A stretch of DNA of 32,211 bases from JAALKW01 sp963974485 (GCA_963974485.1 CAXBBS010000018.1:1-32211), one strand, 5' to 3'. Counted from the stretch's first letter, positions 18,441 through 27,279 are shown. Numbers and translations are program-made. Notes: generated by a model not told the origin, from the letters alone.

Positions 18441-19634
18441 CTAGGTTAAGCTTGATTTAGAATTCGTAGAGTCTGAGCTCGCGGAATCTGAGAAGTTGTG
18501 AGATGCATCGAGCGATTTCATCAGTAAGTTAAACAAAGAAAATTTACCGGATTTAAACATCGAGGTAGTGCGGCATGCTGTCATGGCATGATTATCAGTG
18601 GATTCGGTTGAATCTCTGCGCATGGGTTGCTCTGTAACGACAGCGTTGTGTGTTGTTTTTCGGCGAGATAAACCTAAATGAAGCTCTGGGGTCGCGAGGG
18701 CGATATGCTCGGGATCGGATTTGACCTTGGCCTTGTTTTGTAATGTTGTGAGCGTGCTCTCAAGTATAATGCAGCGCTGTTGTTTTTCTTCATAAATCTT
18801 TGTTAGTTCTTGGTTGTGATTGATTAATCTTTGATTTTCTAGTTCGACTTCAGAGGTGATTGATGAGCCAAGCGTAACAAATTCCCAATCTCGGGTTGCA
18901 TGTGCTTCATGATTATTATCAGTGTTATCTGTGTTATGTGTAGAAACATGAGTTTCCTGTTTTTGGTGTAATAAATTAAATATCAGTGTTGTTTTTGTTG
19001 TTGCTTGGTCGATTTGGCTTTCCAGTGTATTCATGTATTGAGTGATGGACGCAATGCTGTCTTCAAGCGAGCTATTATCTTGTGATAAAGCTTGATTTTG
19101 TTTGAATAAAAATAAATCGTTAATATAGTGTTGAATTTCAGCTTCTGTACTTTCTGTACTGCTTGGCGAAAGCTTAATTGTTGAAAAAAATGTGTGCGTA
19201 AGTTTGTAGGCTTCGGCTGCTGGAGAATTTAATTTATAAACAGCCAGGCTCTGTTCTGTACCTAAAGAGACAAGCAATCTGTCGGTAATAAATAGATTAG
19301 CGGGTGTAAATACAAAAAGACGTTGGATGTTTTGAATAAACTCAACCAACTGAAGGTGCAGTGCTTTCTGTTCGTCCGGATTTTCTATGATGCGTGCTTT
19401 TTCTGATAGGGATATACCAAAGTGCATGTATTGGAGTAGCGTGAGGCGGCAACTGTTATTATCCGTGGTGGCTTCAATTATTTTTTCTTTGAGAATACGA
19501 TCTCTTTCATCCGTACTGCAGTGCAAAATATTTTTAATCGAAGTATCTGTATCAAGTAAAGGTGTATTTGTTCTGTAAGCATGGTAGTCCATAATCACGT
19601 GTGCGATGGCGCAAGATAAGGTCTCAAATCCCAT
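18441..19634 (-). CDS. Candidate effector: coiled-coil protein with serine-rich tail
   Basis: A 397-residue protein I do not recognise. Residues 1-170 are helical with scattered hydrophobic positions; two coiled-coil stretches follow, near 185-220 and 258-300, separated by a His/Asn/Thr-rich linker. The tail is basic then polar: 9 Ser and 2 Thr fall in the last 20 residues. There is no signal peptide or membrane segment. Helical body plus Ser/Thr-rich C-terminus is the usual look of Legionella/Coxiella type IV substrates, but that is inference from composition. AGGAG lies 6 bases before the ATG. It lies 56 bp upstream of mrcA on the same strand and may be cotranscribed with it, in the place of the pil/hof operon. 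Confidence 0.65.
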   Translation of the reverse strand: MGFETLSCAIAHVIMDYHAYRTNTPLLDTDTSIKNILHCSTDERDRILKEKIIEATTDNNSCRLTLLQYMHFGISLSEKARIIENPDEQKALHLQLVEFIQNIQRLFVFTPANLFITDRLLVSLGTEQSLAVYKLNSPAAEAYKLTHTFFSTIKLSPSSTESTEAEIQHYINDLFLFKQNQALSQDNSSLEDSIASITQYMNTLESQIDQATTKTTLIFNLLHQKQETHVSTHNTDNTDNNHEAHATRDWEFVTLGSSITSEVELENQRLINHNQELTKIYEEKQQRCIILESTLTTLQNKAKVKSDPEHIALATPELHLGLSRRKTTHNAVVTEQPMRRDSTESTDNHAMTACRTTSMFKSGKFSLFNLLMKSLDASHNFSDSASSDSTNSKSSLT

Positions 19635-19884
19635 TTCGAACTCCTAACAACATAAACTTAAGAATAAAAGTAATTAAATTCATCAAAATTAACACAGGCT
19701 TATAAAAAATACTATCATGAGGTATCGAAGAAGAATTCCAATTTTCAAGAAGTTACGTTACTATTCGAACGTGATATAAGGGATTACTTAATGATAAGGG
19801 TGCGATAAGGAATAACGCGTGCTAGAATTGCCCAGTTATTTATTTTAAAACAAGCATAAGCACGGCACTCAATGCGGTTTATTT

Positions 19885-19902
19885 TGGTTGGACTGGTTGG
19901 AC
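19885..19902. repeat. Tandem 9-bp repeat in aroK leader
   Basis: TGGTTGGAC occurs twice back to back, 25 bp before the aroK ATG. The wider 292-bp gap 19635-19926 has no gene; three GATAAGG-like copies lie at 19773-19811. No promoter could be fixed with confidence. Probably incidental. Confidence 0.5.
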
Positions 19903-19926
19903 GTTGAGAGGGGTATGTAAGTAGAC

Positions 19927-20454
19927 ATGAGCATCGTTAAGGTACGAAATATCTTTCTTATTGGACCTATGGGAGCAGGTAAGAGCACAATTGGCCGTAC
20001 ATTGGCTCGTGAGCTTAAACTAAGTTTTTATGATTCCGATGAAGTGATTGAAGAGCGAGCAGGAGCAGATCTCTCCTGGATTTTTGACGTGGAAGGTGAC
20101 GAAGGTTTCCGTCGTCGTGAACAAAAAGTAATTGAAGAATTAACACAAAAAACAAATATTGTATTAGCCACAGGTGGTGGTGTTGTGATCACACCTGAAA
20201 ATCGAAATGCTTTGGCTGCTCGCGGAACGGTGATTTATTTAAGAACGTCGCTTCAGCAACAATTCGAGCGTACCAAACGCGACACGAAACGTCCGTTACT
20301 GCAGACCGATGATTTAACCGGCCGGCTTGAAAGTTTACGTGACGAACGTGAGCCATTTTATGAAGAATTAGCTGATGTAAGCTTTGAAACAGATAAGCTT
20401 ACGGTTAAAGCAGTGACTAACAATATTGTTAAATATATCTATGGGGAAGTCTGA
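19927..20454 (+). CDS. aroK: Shikimate kinase
   Basis: Phosphorylates shikimate at C3 in the aromatic amino acid pathway. Walker A GPMGAGKST at 13-21, the substrate-binding DSD at 36-38, the GFRRREQ helix, and ATGGGVV carrying the shikimate-contacting Gly triplet are all present, and RPLL with the lid Arg follows. At 175 residues it matches AroK (173). aroB overlaps its 3' end by 14 bp, the classical aroKB arrangement. Upstream, where pilQ/hofQ usually lies, there is instead a divergent candidate effector gene. Confidence 0.96.
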   Translation: MSIVKVRNIFLIGPMGAGKSTIGRTLARELKLSFYDSDEVIEERAGADLSWIFDVEGDEGFRRREQKVIEELTQKTNIVLATGGGVVITPENRNALAARGTVIYLRTSLQQQFERTKRDTKRPLLQTDDLTGRLESLRDEREPFYEELADVSFETDKLTVKAVTNNIVKYIYGEV

Positions 20455-21532
20455 GGTCTTACAGGAAGTTGAGGTTAAGCTTCCTCATCTGCGTTACACC
20501 ATATATATAGGCCGGCATCTGTTACACGATGCCGCACGCCTTCAAGCAGTCATACCTGGAACACAAGCACTGATTGTTACCAATCAAACGTTGGCTCCTC
20601 TTTATTTAGATCGTTTGCGTGAAGCATTATGTCATATTCAATGCCAGGTGGTTATTTTACCCGACGGCGAGGCATACAAAACTCAAGCAAGCGTTGCCAA
20701 AATTCATAAAGCCTTAATTCAATACAAGCATCACCGAGATACGGTATTGATTGCGCTTGGGGGTGGGGTTATTGGTGATATCACCGGGTTTGCTGCTTCA
20801 ACGTATCACCGAGGTGTGGCGTGCATTCAGATTCCTACGACACTGCTTGCGCAAGTGGACTCCGCTGTAGGCGGAAAAACAGCGATTAATTACCCAGGTG
20901 CTAAAAACGCCGTCGGAAGTTTTCATCAGCCTTGTGCGGTTTTTATTGATGTGGCTATGTTGGATACACTCCCGGAGCGTGAGTTTCGAGCAGGTTTGGC
21001 TGAGGTGATTAAGTATGGCGTGCTTGTGGGTGGTGATTTTTTAGGTCAATTAGCGCATGTTTTATTAGATAAGCAGGCTTTGCCGTTGCTGATTGCCCAG
21101 TGCTGCCGAATTAAAGCGAGGATTATCCAACAGGATGAGCGAGAATCAACGGGCCAGCGTGCTTTGTTGAATTTAGGGCATACGTTTGCTCATGCACTCG
21201 AAGCCGTGACGCATTATGAGCGTTGGTTGCACGGTGAGGCCGTTGCTATTGGATTGTATTGTGCAGCGCGACTCTCTCATAATTTGGGTTGTTTAAGCTT
21301 AGCTGATGTCAATCAGGTGGATGCGTTATTACAACATGCAGGCTTACCTCGCCGTATTCCATCAGATATCTCGTTATCTGCGATGTATGAACTGATGTAT
21401 CAAGATAAAAAAGTACAAAAAAATAAATTACGTTTTATTTTAATCAAAAAATTAGGTGAATGTTATGTGGAAGCATCGGTTTCAGAGCAAGATGTGATGC
21501 ATGTGCTTGCTGACGCGGTCAGTTTTACTTAA
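20441..21532 (+). CDS. aroB: 3-dehydroquinate synthase
   Basis: Converts DAHP to 3-dehydroquinate using NAD and a divalent metal. Blocks seen: DGEAYKT, GGGVIGDITGFAASTYHRG for NAD, IPTTLLAQVDSAVGGKTAIN, the metal-site Glu in GLAEVIKYG, and NLGHTFAHALE plus LHGEAVAIG with the metal His residues. I chose the ATG at 20441 (363 residues, E. coli 362), which overlaps aroK by 14 bp; the TTG at 20426 would add five residues with no support. Neither has a good Shine-Dalgarno, so translation is probably coupled to aroK. Confidence 0.96.
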   Translation: MGKSEVLQEVEVKLPHLRYTIYIGRHLLHDAARLQAVIPGTQALIVTNQTLAPLYLDRLREALCHIQCQVVILPDGEAYKTQASVAKIHKALIQYKHHRDTVLIALGGGVIGDITGFAASTYHRGVACIQIPTTLLAQVDSAVGGKTAINYPGAKNAVGSFHQPCAVFIDVAMLDTLPEREFRAGLAEVIKYGVLVGGDFLGQLAHVLLDKQALPLLIAQCCRIKARIIQQDERESTGQRALLNLGHTFAHALEAVTHYERWLHGEAVAIGLYCAARLSHNLGCLSLADVNQVDALLQHAGLPRRIPSDISLSAMYELMYQDKKVQKNKLRFILIKKLGECYVEASVSEQDVMHVLADAVSFT

Positions 21533-21550
21533 GATAGAGCTATCAAAATA

Positions 21551-21576
21551 TAGATAAATCTAATAGATAAATCTAA
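21551..21576. repeat. Perfect tandem 13-bp repeat in uspA leader
   Basis: TAGATAAATCTAA occurs twice in direct succession (21551-21563 and 21564-21576), just before the AAGGGAG Shine-Dalgarno of uspA. It is within the aroB-uspA gap and could vary in copy number by slippage, changing leader length. Confidence 0.75.
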
Positions 21577-21587
21577 GGGAGAAAAGC

Positions 21588-22019
21588 ATGTATAAAAAGG
21601 TATTGTTTGCGACAGATTTTGATGAGATTGGTATTAATGCTGCTCATAAAGCAAAGAAGATAGCGGATGAAAATGGGGCTGATTTGTTATTGGTTCATGT
21701 GGTCGAGCCTATTCCTGCGTATGCATACCCAGGCTTTGCAGGGTTTGCTGAAGTTGAAGTTTCTATTCGTGAGCAGGCAGAAAAAGAATTAAATGCGCTC
21801 GCTAATCAATTAGGTGTGGATGAAAAACATCGTTTGCTTGAGTTTGGTTCGATTAAAAATGAAATTTTGCGTATCGCAGACGAACAGAAAATTGATCTCA
21901 TTGTTACCGGAAGTCACGGTAAGCATGGTTTAGGTCTGCTTTTGGGCTCTACAGCAAACGCTATTTTGCATGCATCGCATTGCGATATGTTGATTGTTCA
22001 GCCTCAACCCAAAGCATGA
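21588..22019 (+). CDS. uspA: Universal stress protein, UspA family
   Basis: A 143-residue single-domain Usp protein: N-terminal KKVLFATDFDE strand and Asp, and the C-terminal ATP-binding signature GSHGKHGLGLLLGSTAN (G-2x-G-9x-G-S/T pattern), so it is the nucleotide-binding type. The family supports survival under stress; no enzymatic role is known. AAGGGAG lies 6 bases before the ATG. It is set 55 bp after aroB and 36 bp before ribF, probably in the same transcript, an unusual place for it. Confidence 0.92.
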   Translation: MYKKVLFATDFDEIGINAAHKAKKIADENGADLLLVHVVEPIPAYAYPGFAGFAEVEVSIREQAEKELNALANQLGVDEKHRLLEFGSIKNEILRIADEQKIDLIVTGSHGKHGLGLLLGSTANAILHASHCDMLIVQPQPKA

Positions 22020-22055
22020 TCATTGAATTGCAGTATTTTTAAGTAGTTTTTTAAT

Positions 22056-23006
22056 ATGAAGTTGTTACGATCAGTTCATAAGGCCACCAGCATGCCAGAA
22101 CAAGGCACGGTGGCCACGATTGGTAATTTTGATGGGGTGCATCGCGGGCATCAGGCTCTGTTACACGCTCTAAAAGCAGAAGGCCGTCGCTTAAATCTTC
22201 CCACGTTGGTTGTGCTTTTTGAGCCTCAGCCACCGGAGTATTTTAATCCTGAACAGGCTTCAGCACGATTAACTAATTTTAAAGAAAAATGGCGTCAGCT
22301 CTCCCAGCTTGGGATTGATTATGTCGGTTGCTTAGGGTTTAATCGCACGTTAGCCTCGATGCCTGCCGAGGTGTTTGCTAAGCAATTTATTTTTGAAAAA
22401 TTTCAAACGCAATTATTACTGGTTGGTGAAGACTTTCGATTTGGCCACGGTCGCATGGGTGATTTAGCGTTGCTTAAGCGTCTGGCTACCCAGCATCATT
22501 GTGATGTACAGGTGTATGCTGACATGATGCTTGCCTCGGCTCGCGTGAGTTCAACACGTATTCGTGGTTTGCTTGATGCGGGACGTATGCATGATGCAGC
22601 TGAGCTTTTAGGCCGACCGTACAGTATGTACGGACGTGTGGTTTTTGGTGATGGTATTGGACGAACATGGGGCGTACCTACCGCGAATATCCAGCTTAAT
22701 CGCTTGGTCTTACCGTTTACCGGTGTATTTTGTGTCAATGTACGGCGCGCGAATGGGCAAATATATCAAGGCGTTGCCAATGTTGGACGACGACCTACAA
22801 TCGATGGTTTGACCCATCGTTTGGAAGTACATCTGTTTGATTTTGATGGTTCGCTTTATCACGAACATCTTGAGGTGTATTTTTTACATAAACTGCGAGG
22901 TGAGGTAAAATTCGCTTCGTTAGATGCTTTAATTAACCAAATAAAAACAGATATTCTGGATGCAAAAAAAATCTTACCTCGTCTTGAAACCCAAATTTCT
23001 TCTTAG
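22056..23006 (+). CDS. ribF: Bifunctional riboflavin kinase / FMN adenylyltransferase
   Basis: Makes FMN from riboflavin and FAD from FMN. The N-terminal nucleotidyltransferase has GNFDGVHRGHQ at 23-33 and LLVGEDFRFGHGRMGD; SSTRIR follows. The C-terminal kinase has the G-rich block starting at GRVVFGDGIGRTWG and then PTANI. Length 316 is as in E. coli RibF (313). It precedes ileS by 9 bp, the standard ribF-ileS-lspA order. The flavoenzymes coded here (MurB, photolyase, ETF) depend on its product. Confidence 0.95.
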   Translation: MKLLRSVHKATSMPEQGTVATIGNFDGVHRGHQALLHALKAEGRRLNLPTLVVLFEPQPPEYFNPEQASARLTNFKEKWRQLSQLGIDYVGCLGFNRTLASMPAEVFAKQFIFEKFQTQLLLVGEDFRFGHGRMGDLALLKRLATQHHCDVQVYADMMLASARVSSTRIRGLLDAGRMHDAAELLGRPYSMYGRVVFGDGIGRTWGVPTANIQLNRLVLPFTGVFCVNVRRANGQIYQGVANVGRRPTIDGLTHRLEVHLFDFDGSLYHEHLEVYFLHKLRGEVKFASLDALINQIKTDILDAKKILPRLETQISS

Positions 23007-23015
23007 AGTGACATC

Positions 23016-25823
23016 ATGACTGAATACAAAGCAACACTGAATTTACCGCACACAACGTTTCCCATGAAAGCCAATCTTGCCGGGCGTGAGCCTACGCGCT
23101 TAGCTGCTTGGAAAGCTGAGGATTTGTATTCTAAAATTCGTGTATCACGCGCGGGTAAGCCTACGTTTATTTTACATGATGGGCCTCCGTACGCCAACGG
23201 TCATCTGCATTGTGGGCATGCGCTCAATAAACTTCTCAAAGATATTATTATTAAATCTAAAACCATGAGCGGTTTTGATGCGCCGTTTGTTCCTGGTTGG
23301 GATTGTCATGGCTTACCGATTGAGCTCAATGTTGAGAAAAAAGTAGGTAAAGCCGGCGTTAAAGTGGATACGAAAACATTTCGTGAGCATTGCCGTAAAT
23401 ATGCCGCTGGACAGCTTGATATTCAGCGCAATGAATTTGAACGTCTGGGCGTGTTAGGCGATTGGCAAAATCCTTATGTCACCATGGATTTTACATATGA
23501 AGCTAATGTCGTGCGTGCACTGGCAGATATTTTAGAAGGCGGGCATCTGCAGCAGGGCTTTAAGCCTGTGCATTGGTGTTTAGATTGCCGTTCGGCTTTG
23601 GCTGAAGCCGAAGTTGAGTACGAAGATAAACAATCGGCATCGATTGATGTGGCGTTTTATGCGGTCGATCCCACACAAGTTCTCGCGTGTTTTGGAGATA
23701 ATATACCGCCCAAGCCTGTATTTCTCCCGATTTGGACCACAACGCCTTGGACCTTGCCAGCCAACGAAGCGGTATCTGTGCACCCTGAATTTAATTATGT
23801 TCTGGTTGATACCGGTACGCAATACATGGTGCTTGCTGAAGATTTGAATCAAACAACGTTAGCACGCTATGACATAACCGACGCGGTTGTATGTGGACAG
23901 GCCGTGGGTCAAGCATTTGATCGAATAAGCCTCAAGCACCCGTTATTTGAGCGCTCGGTTCCAGTGGTGTTAAGTACACATGTGACAACCGAATCAGGTA
24001 CAGGCTGCGTGCATACAGCACCCGCTCACGGGCCAGATGATTATTGGATTGGAGTTAATAACCAATTACCATGCGTGAACCCGGTGCTTGCAAACGGTTG
24101 TTACTCAGAAGAAACACCGTTGTTTGCTGGGCTCAATGTACGAAGTGCAGAGGAGCCTATTTTGGAGGCCCTGCGTGAGAAAAACGTACTTCTTCATCAT
24201 GCGCAACTCAAGCATAGCTACCCGCATTGCTGGCGTCATAAAACGCCGCTTATTTTTCGTGCAACCCCACAATGGTTTATTGGGATGGATGCGAACGGTT
24301 TACGCGCTCGCTTGCTCGATCAAATTAACACCGTAGAATGGATCCCTGGGTGGGGTAAGGCACGTATTCATGGCATGGTGGAAGGCCGGCCTGATTGGTG
24401 TATCTCACGGCAACGTGCTTGGGGTATTCCTATTCCATTTTTTATGCATCGCACAACCGGTGCTTTGCATCCTGATACCCCGGCCTTGATGGAAGCCGTT
24501 GCCAAACGTATTGAACAAACAGGTATTGAAGCGTGGTTTGAATTGGACGCAGCTGAACTCTTAGGCGACGAGCATGCTGAGTATGAAAAATCGATGGATG
24601 TGCTTGATGTGTGGTTTGATTCGGGCGTGTCACATCGCGCAGTACTCAACCCTGAAGGTGGTTCAAACACAATTGCTGATTTATATTTAGAAGGATCAGA
24701 TCAACATCGAGGTTGGTTTAATTCATCCATTACAACCGCTGTTGCCATGCATGGTATGCCGCCATTTAAATCCGTACTCACCCATGGTTATGTGGTGGAT
24801 GCCGAAGGTAAGAAATTCTCGAAATCCAAAGGCAATTATATTGCGTTAGAAACCTTGGTTAAGCAACACGGGGCTGATATTTTACGCCTGTGGGTGGCAT
24901 CAACAGATTATAAAAACGAAGTCAGTATTTCGGAAGAAATTATTAAACGCAATGCCGATGTTTATCGACGCATTCGTAACACATCCCGTTTTTTATTATC
25001 TAATTTATTTGATTTTGATATCAAGCAACATGCTTTGCCATCAGAGCAATGGGTTGAGCTAGACCGCTGGGTGATTGGGCGTGCTAAAGCGTTGCAAGCG
25101 GAAATTATTGAAGCGTATGAAAGCTATCAGTTTCATGTGATTTACCAAAAAATTCATCATTTCTGCTCGATTGAACTGGGTGGGTTTTATCTCGATATTA
25201 TTAAAGATAGGCAATACACAACAGGTGTTGATAGCGCTGCACGACGTTCATGTCAAAATGCGATGTATCATTTGGTGCAAGCGCTGGTTCGTTGGTTTGC
25301 ACCTATTTTGTCGTTCACGGCAGACGAAATCTGGGAAGCGATTCCGGGATTTGCTGGCGAGTCTATTTTTCTTGAGCCGTGGTATGAGGCGTGGCCTGAT
25401 ATTGAGCCGGTGGATGATGTTCGTTGGGAGCGTGTGTACGCGATTCGAGAAGAGGTGAATCAAGCTTTAGAATCAGCACGTAAAGCCGGTAATATTGGTT
25501 CATCGTTAGCTGCCCATGTGACGCTGTATGCGAACGAGTCCGCTGAGAAATTACTGAAGCCGCTGGGCGATGAATTACGTTTTATTTTGATTACTTCAGG
25601 CGCTACTTTATTGCCACTTCATGAGAAACCCGAGCATCTTGTTACAAACCCAACGTTGGGTCTTGCAATTGACGTGGCTTCTGTAGATGCAGAAAAATGT
25701 GTTCGATGCTGGCATCGTGTACCTGATGTGGGCCAAGAAGCCGAGCATCCGGAATTATGCGCACGTTGTGTGACAAATTTATCTGATTCGAGTACTGGTG
25801 GTGAAGTGAGGCAGTGGGCATGA
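23016..25823 (+). CDS. ileS: Isoleucyl-tRNA synthetase
   Basis: Class Ia synthetase charging tRNA-Ile. The HIGH-type motif is HCGH at 65-68 in PYANGHLHCGH; the KMSKS loop is KFSKS near residue 600; the CP1 editing domain, with GTGCVHTAPAHG, lies between. The C-terminal zinc site CVRCW...CARC near 894-920 is intact. Length 935 is typical of the bacterial (E. coli, 938) type. lspA starts at the ATGA that contains its stop codon. No T-box or other leader element is visible. Confidence 0.97.
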   Translation: MTEYKATLNLPHTTFPMKANLAGREPTRLAAWKAEDLYSKIRVSRAGKPTFILHDGPPYANGHLHCGHALNKLLKDIIIKSKTMSGFDAPFVPGWDCHGLPIELNVEKKVGKAGVKVDTKTFREHCRKYAAGQLDIQRNEFERLGVLGDWQNPYVTMDFTYEANVVRALADILEGGHLQQGFKPVHWCLDCRSALAEAEVEYEDKQSASIDVAFYAVDPTQVLACFGDNIPPKPVFLPIWTTTPWTLPANEAVSVHPEFNYVLVDTGTQYMVLAEDLNQTTLARYDITDAVVCGQAVGQAFDRISLKHPLFERSVPVVLSTHVTTESGTGCVHTAPAHGPDDYWIGVNNQLPCVNPVLANGCYSEETPLFAGLNVRSAEEPILEALREKNVLLHHAQLKHSYPHCWRHKTPLIFRATPQWFIGMDANGLRARLLDQINTVEWIPGWGKARIHGMVEGRPDWCISRQRAWGIPIPFFMHRTTGALHPDTPALMEAVAKRIEQTGIEAWFELDAAELLGDEHAEYEKSMDVLDVWFDSGVSHRAVLNPEGGSNTIADLYLEGSDQHRGWFNSSITTAVAMHGMPPFKSVLTHGYVVDAEGKKFSKSKGNYIALETLVKQHGADILRLWVASTDYKNEVSISEEIIKRNADVYRRIRNTSRFLLSNLFDFDIKQHALPSEQWVELDRWVIGRAKALQAEIIEAYESYQFHVIYQKIHHFCSIELGGFYLDIIKDRQYTTGVDSAARRSCQNAMYHLVQALVRWFAPILSFTADEIWEAIPGFAGESIFLEPWYEAWPDIEPVDDVRWERVYAIREEVNQALESARKAGNIGSSLAAHVTLYANESAEKLLKPLGDELRFILITSGATLLPLHEKPEHLVTNPTLGLAIDVASVDAEKCVRCWHRVPDVGQEAEHPELCARCVTNLSDSSTGGEVRQWA

Positions 25824-26293
25824 AAAAAGCGCTGATATTTTTTGTAAGCTTGGTGGTGGTGTTATGTGATCAACTTACAAAATATTGGGCGCTGGCTTTT
25901 TTAACGCCTTATGATGCTAAACCTGTGCTTCCTATGTTGTCATGGACGCTTGCGTTTAATTCGGGTTCGGCTTTTAGTTTTTTAGCCGACTCGGGTCGCT
26001 GGCATATGTGGTTTTTTTCAGGCTTTAGCATGCTCATAAGCCTTGTGTTGGTGGTTTGGATTGTGCGCTTGAATACAGCTCGTTTGTTTAAGCAAGCGTT
26101 TGCGATGGCTTTAATTCTGGGGGGGGCCGTAGGTAATTTAATCGATCGCGTACGTATAGGTTACGTGGTTGATTTTATTGATGTATTTTATAAATCGTAT
26201 CATTGGCCTGTCTTTAATCTAGCTGACAGCGCTATTTGTGTGGGTGCTGTTTTATTAGCTATCGAGTGGATTCGAGAAAATAATGCCTCATAA
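25820..26293 (+). CDS. lspA: Lipoprotein signal peptidase (signal peptidase II)
   Basis: Aspartyl protease of the inner membrane that cleaves prolipoprotein signal peptides. Four hydrophobic segments are visible (about 5-23, 62-80, 93-112, 133-150), and the catalytic pair is Asp118 in VVDFID and Asp136 in FNLADS; GNLIDRVRIG precedes them. I chose ATG 25820 (157 residues), overlapping the ileS stop as ATGA, rather than GTG 25814. The final 187 bp reappear in diverged form at 27403-27589. fkpB-ispH, which often follow, are absent; mepB overlaps the 3' end by 11 bp. Confidence 0.96.
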   Translation: MKKALIFFVSLVVVLCDQLTKYWALAFLTPYDAKPVLPMLSWTLAFNSGSAFSFLADSGRWHMWFFSGFSMLISLVLVVWIVRLNTARLFKQAFAMALILGGAVGNLIDRVRIGYVVDFIDVFYKSYHWPVFNLADSAICVGAVLLAIEWIRENNAS

Positions 26294-26810
26294 AAATATA
26301 ATCCATCCAGAACTCATGCATGCCATGCATCGTATTTATGATGTATCCGGGTTCGACTGTACACAACCTGAAATGGAATTAGAAAGCGCTGAATATGCGG
26401 CTTATGCGTTTAAGGTAAATAGCCGTGCTGTAAGATTCCGCGTTGCTAAAATTACCCCAACAAAAACAGGCCAATTTGTTACGCTATGGAAGCGAATAGG
26501 CAAGGGGCCCATTCAGCCTTATGATATATCTGATTCGGTTGATTTTTTTGTTATTCATACACGTAAAGATGATCGATGCGGGCAGTTTATCTTTCCAAAA
26601 TCAGTTTTAGCTCAGAAAAACATTTTTTCAATGGATGGTCAAGGTGGAAAACGGGCTATGCGTGTCTATCCGCCTTGGGATACGAACTTGAATCGTCAAG
26701 CTCAAAGAACTCAAGATTGGCAAGTCACGTATTTTTTAGAAATACCCCCACAGGGCGGTATAGATCTCATGGATATTGCTCGCGCCAAAATGCTTTATTC
26801 AAAGATTTAA
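26283..26810 (+). CDS. mepB: MepB family protein
   Basis: A 175-residue protein matching the MepB family (named from the Staphylococcus aureus mepRAB operon): the order SAEYAAYAFKV, RFRVAKITPTKTGQFVTLWKR, FFVIHTRKDD, GQFIFPKSVL, RVYPPWD, QDWQVTYFLEI is characteristic. Its biochemical role is unknown, although the charged KITPTKTG and QFIFPKS segments suggest a nucleic-acid or nucleotide-related fold, which is only a guess. It overlaps lspA by 11 bp without its own good Shine-Dalgarno, so it is probably translated by coupling. No MATE pump or MepR regulator lies nearby, unlike S. aureus. Confidence 0.85.
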   Translation: MPHKNIIHPELMHAMHRIYDVSGFDCTQPEMELESAEYAAYAFKVNSRAVRFRVAKITPTKTGQFVTLWKRIGKGPIQPYDISDSVDFFVIHTRKDDRCGQFIFPKSVLAQKNIFSMDGQGGKRAMRVYPPWDTNLNRQAQRTQDWQVTYFLEIPPQGGIDLMDIARAKMLYSKI

Positions 26811-26815
26811 TCACT

Positions 26816-27238
26816 TTAGCCTAAAGAAGGTGGCTCATGGTCAGGACTCGGCTCCGTCTCAGGTGCATCCGTGTCGGCAACAGGCTTTGTCTCGTCAGCG
26901 TCGATAATAGCGGACTCAAGTTCATCACGTCTCGATGTAGGCGGGTGGAGCGTAATAGTAGCTTTCACGGTTGCTTGGTCGGAAGACATAAGATTCGTAG
27001 TAACGGTTGATATGACAGGTAGAGCTACGTCTGTAGCAAGGACTGCCGCGGATTTCCCTGCAGCGTAAGTATTAATTAACGTCGTTCCTAACGTAATGAT
27101 AGGTGCAGCTATTGGTAGAGCCAGCCCACCGGTCATGGCTAACGCTGCTATGCCGCCCGCTATGATAGCAACGCCCACAGCTAATATGGGCCTTTCCCAT
27201 GAAGAATCATTGACCTTGTCCGCGTTTTGGTTATTCAT
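26816..27238 (-). CDS. Small membrane protein with acidic Pro-rich tail
   Basis: A 140-residue protein of unknown function. ATG 27238 has AGGGGA 6-7 bases upstream and is preferred over ATG 27262. Residues about 16-60 are rich in Ala, Gly and Ile and could form two membrane helices (AVGVAIIAGGIAALAMTGG, then APIITLGTTLINTYAAG); the last 40 residues carry many Asp, Glu and Pro and no hydrophobics. It converges on mepB with 5 bp between stops. The glycine/alanine helices recall proteins that insert in membranes, and the Glu-rich tail loosely recalls Dot/Icm substrates, but neither is decisive. Confidence 0.6.
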   Translation of the reverse strand: MNNQNADKVNDSSWERPILAVGVAIIAGGIAALAMTGGLALPIAAPIITLGTTLINTYAAGKSAAVLATDVALPVISTVTTNLMSSDQATVKATITLHPPTSRRDELESAIIDADETKPVADTDAPETEPSPDHEPPSLG

Positions 27239-27273
27239 GATGTTCCCCTCAAAATTACTCATAACTTGTGATA

Positions 27274-27279
27274 ATTATA
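27274..27279 (-). promoter_or_regulatory. Likely -10 box of the small membrane protein gene
   Basis: TATAAT on the minus strand, 35 bases upstream of the ATG at 27238. A good -35 is not seen at 16-18 bp spacing, so confidence is limited. It lies next to the folK relic, which occupies the upstream flank. Confidence 0.45.

Noticed and set aside
22020..22055. FMN riboswitch before ribF
   Set aside because: The gap to uspA is only 36 bp and contains none of the conserved FMN-element sequence.
22051..22738. Minus-strand open frames across ribF
   Set aside because: Shadows of ribF, with no ribosome binding sites or family features.
26814..26826. CTTTAGCCTAAAG palindrome between mepB and the small membrane protein gene as a terminator
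   Set aside because: The central loop is a single base and no T-run follows, so it would not fold into a terminator.
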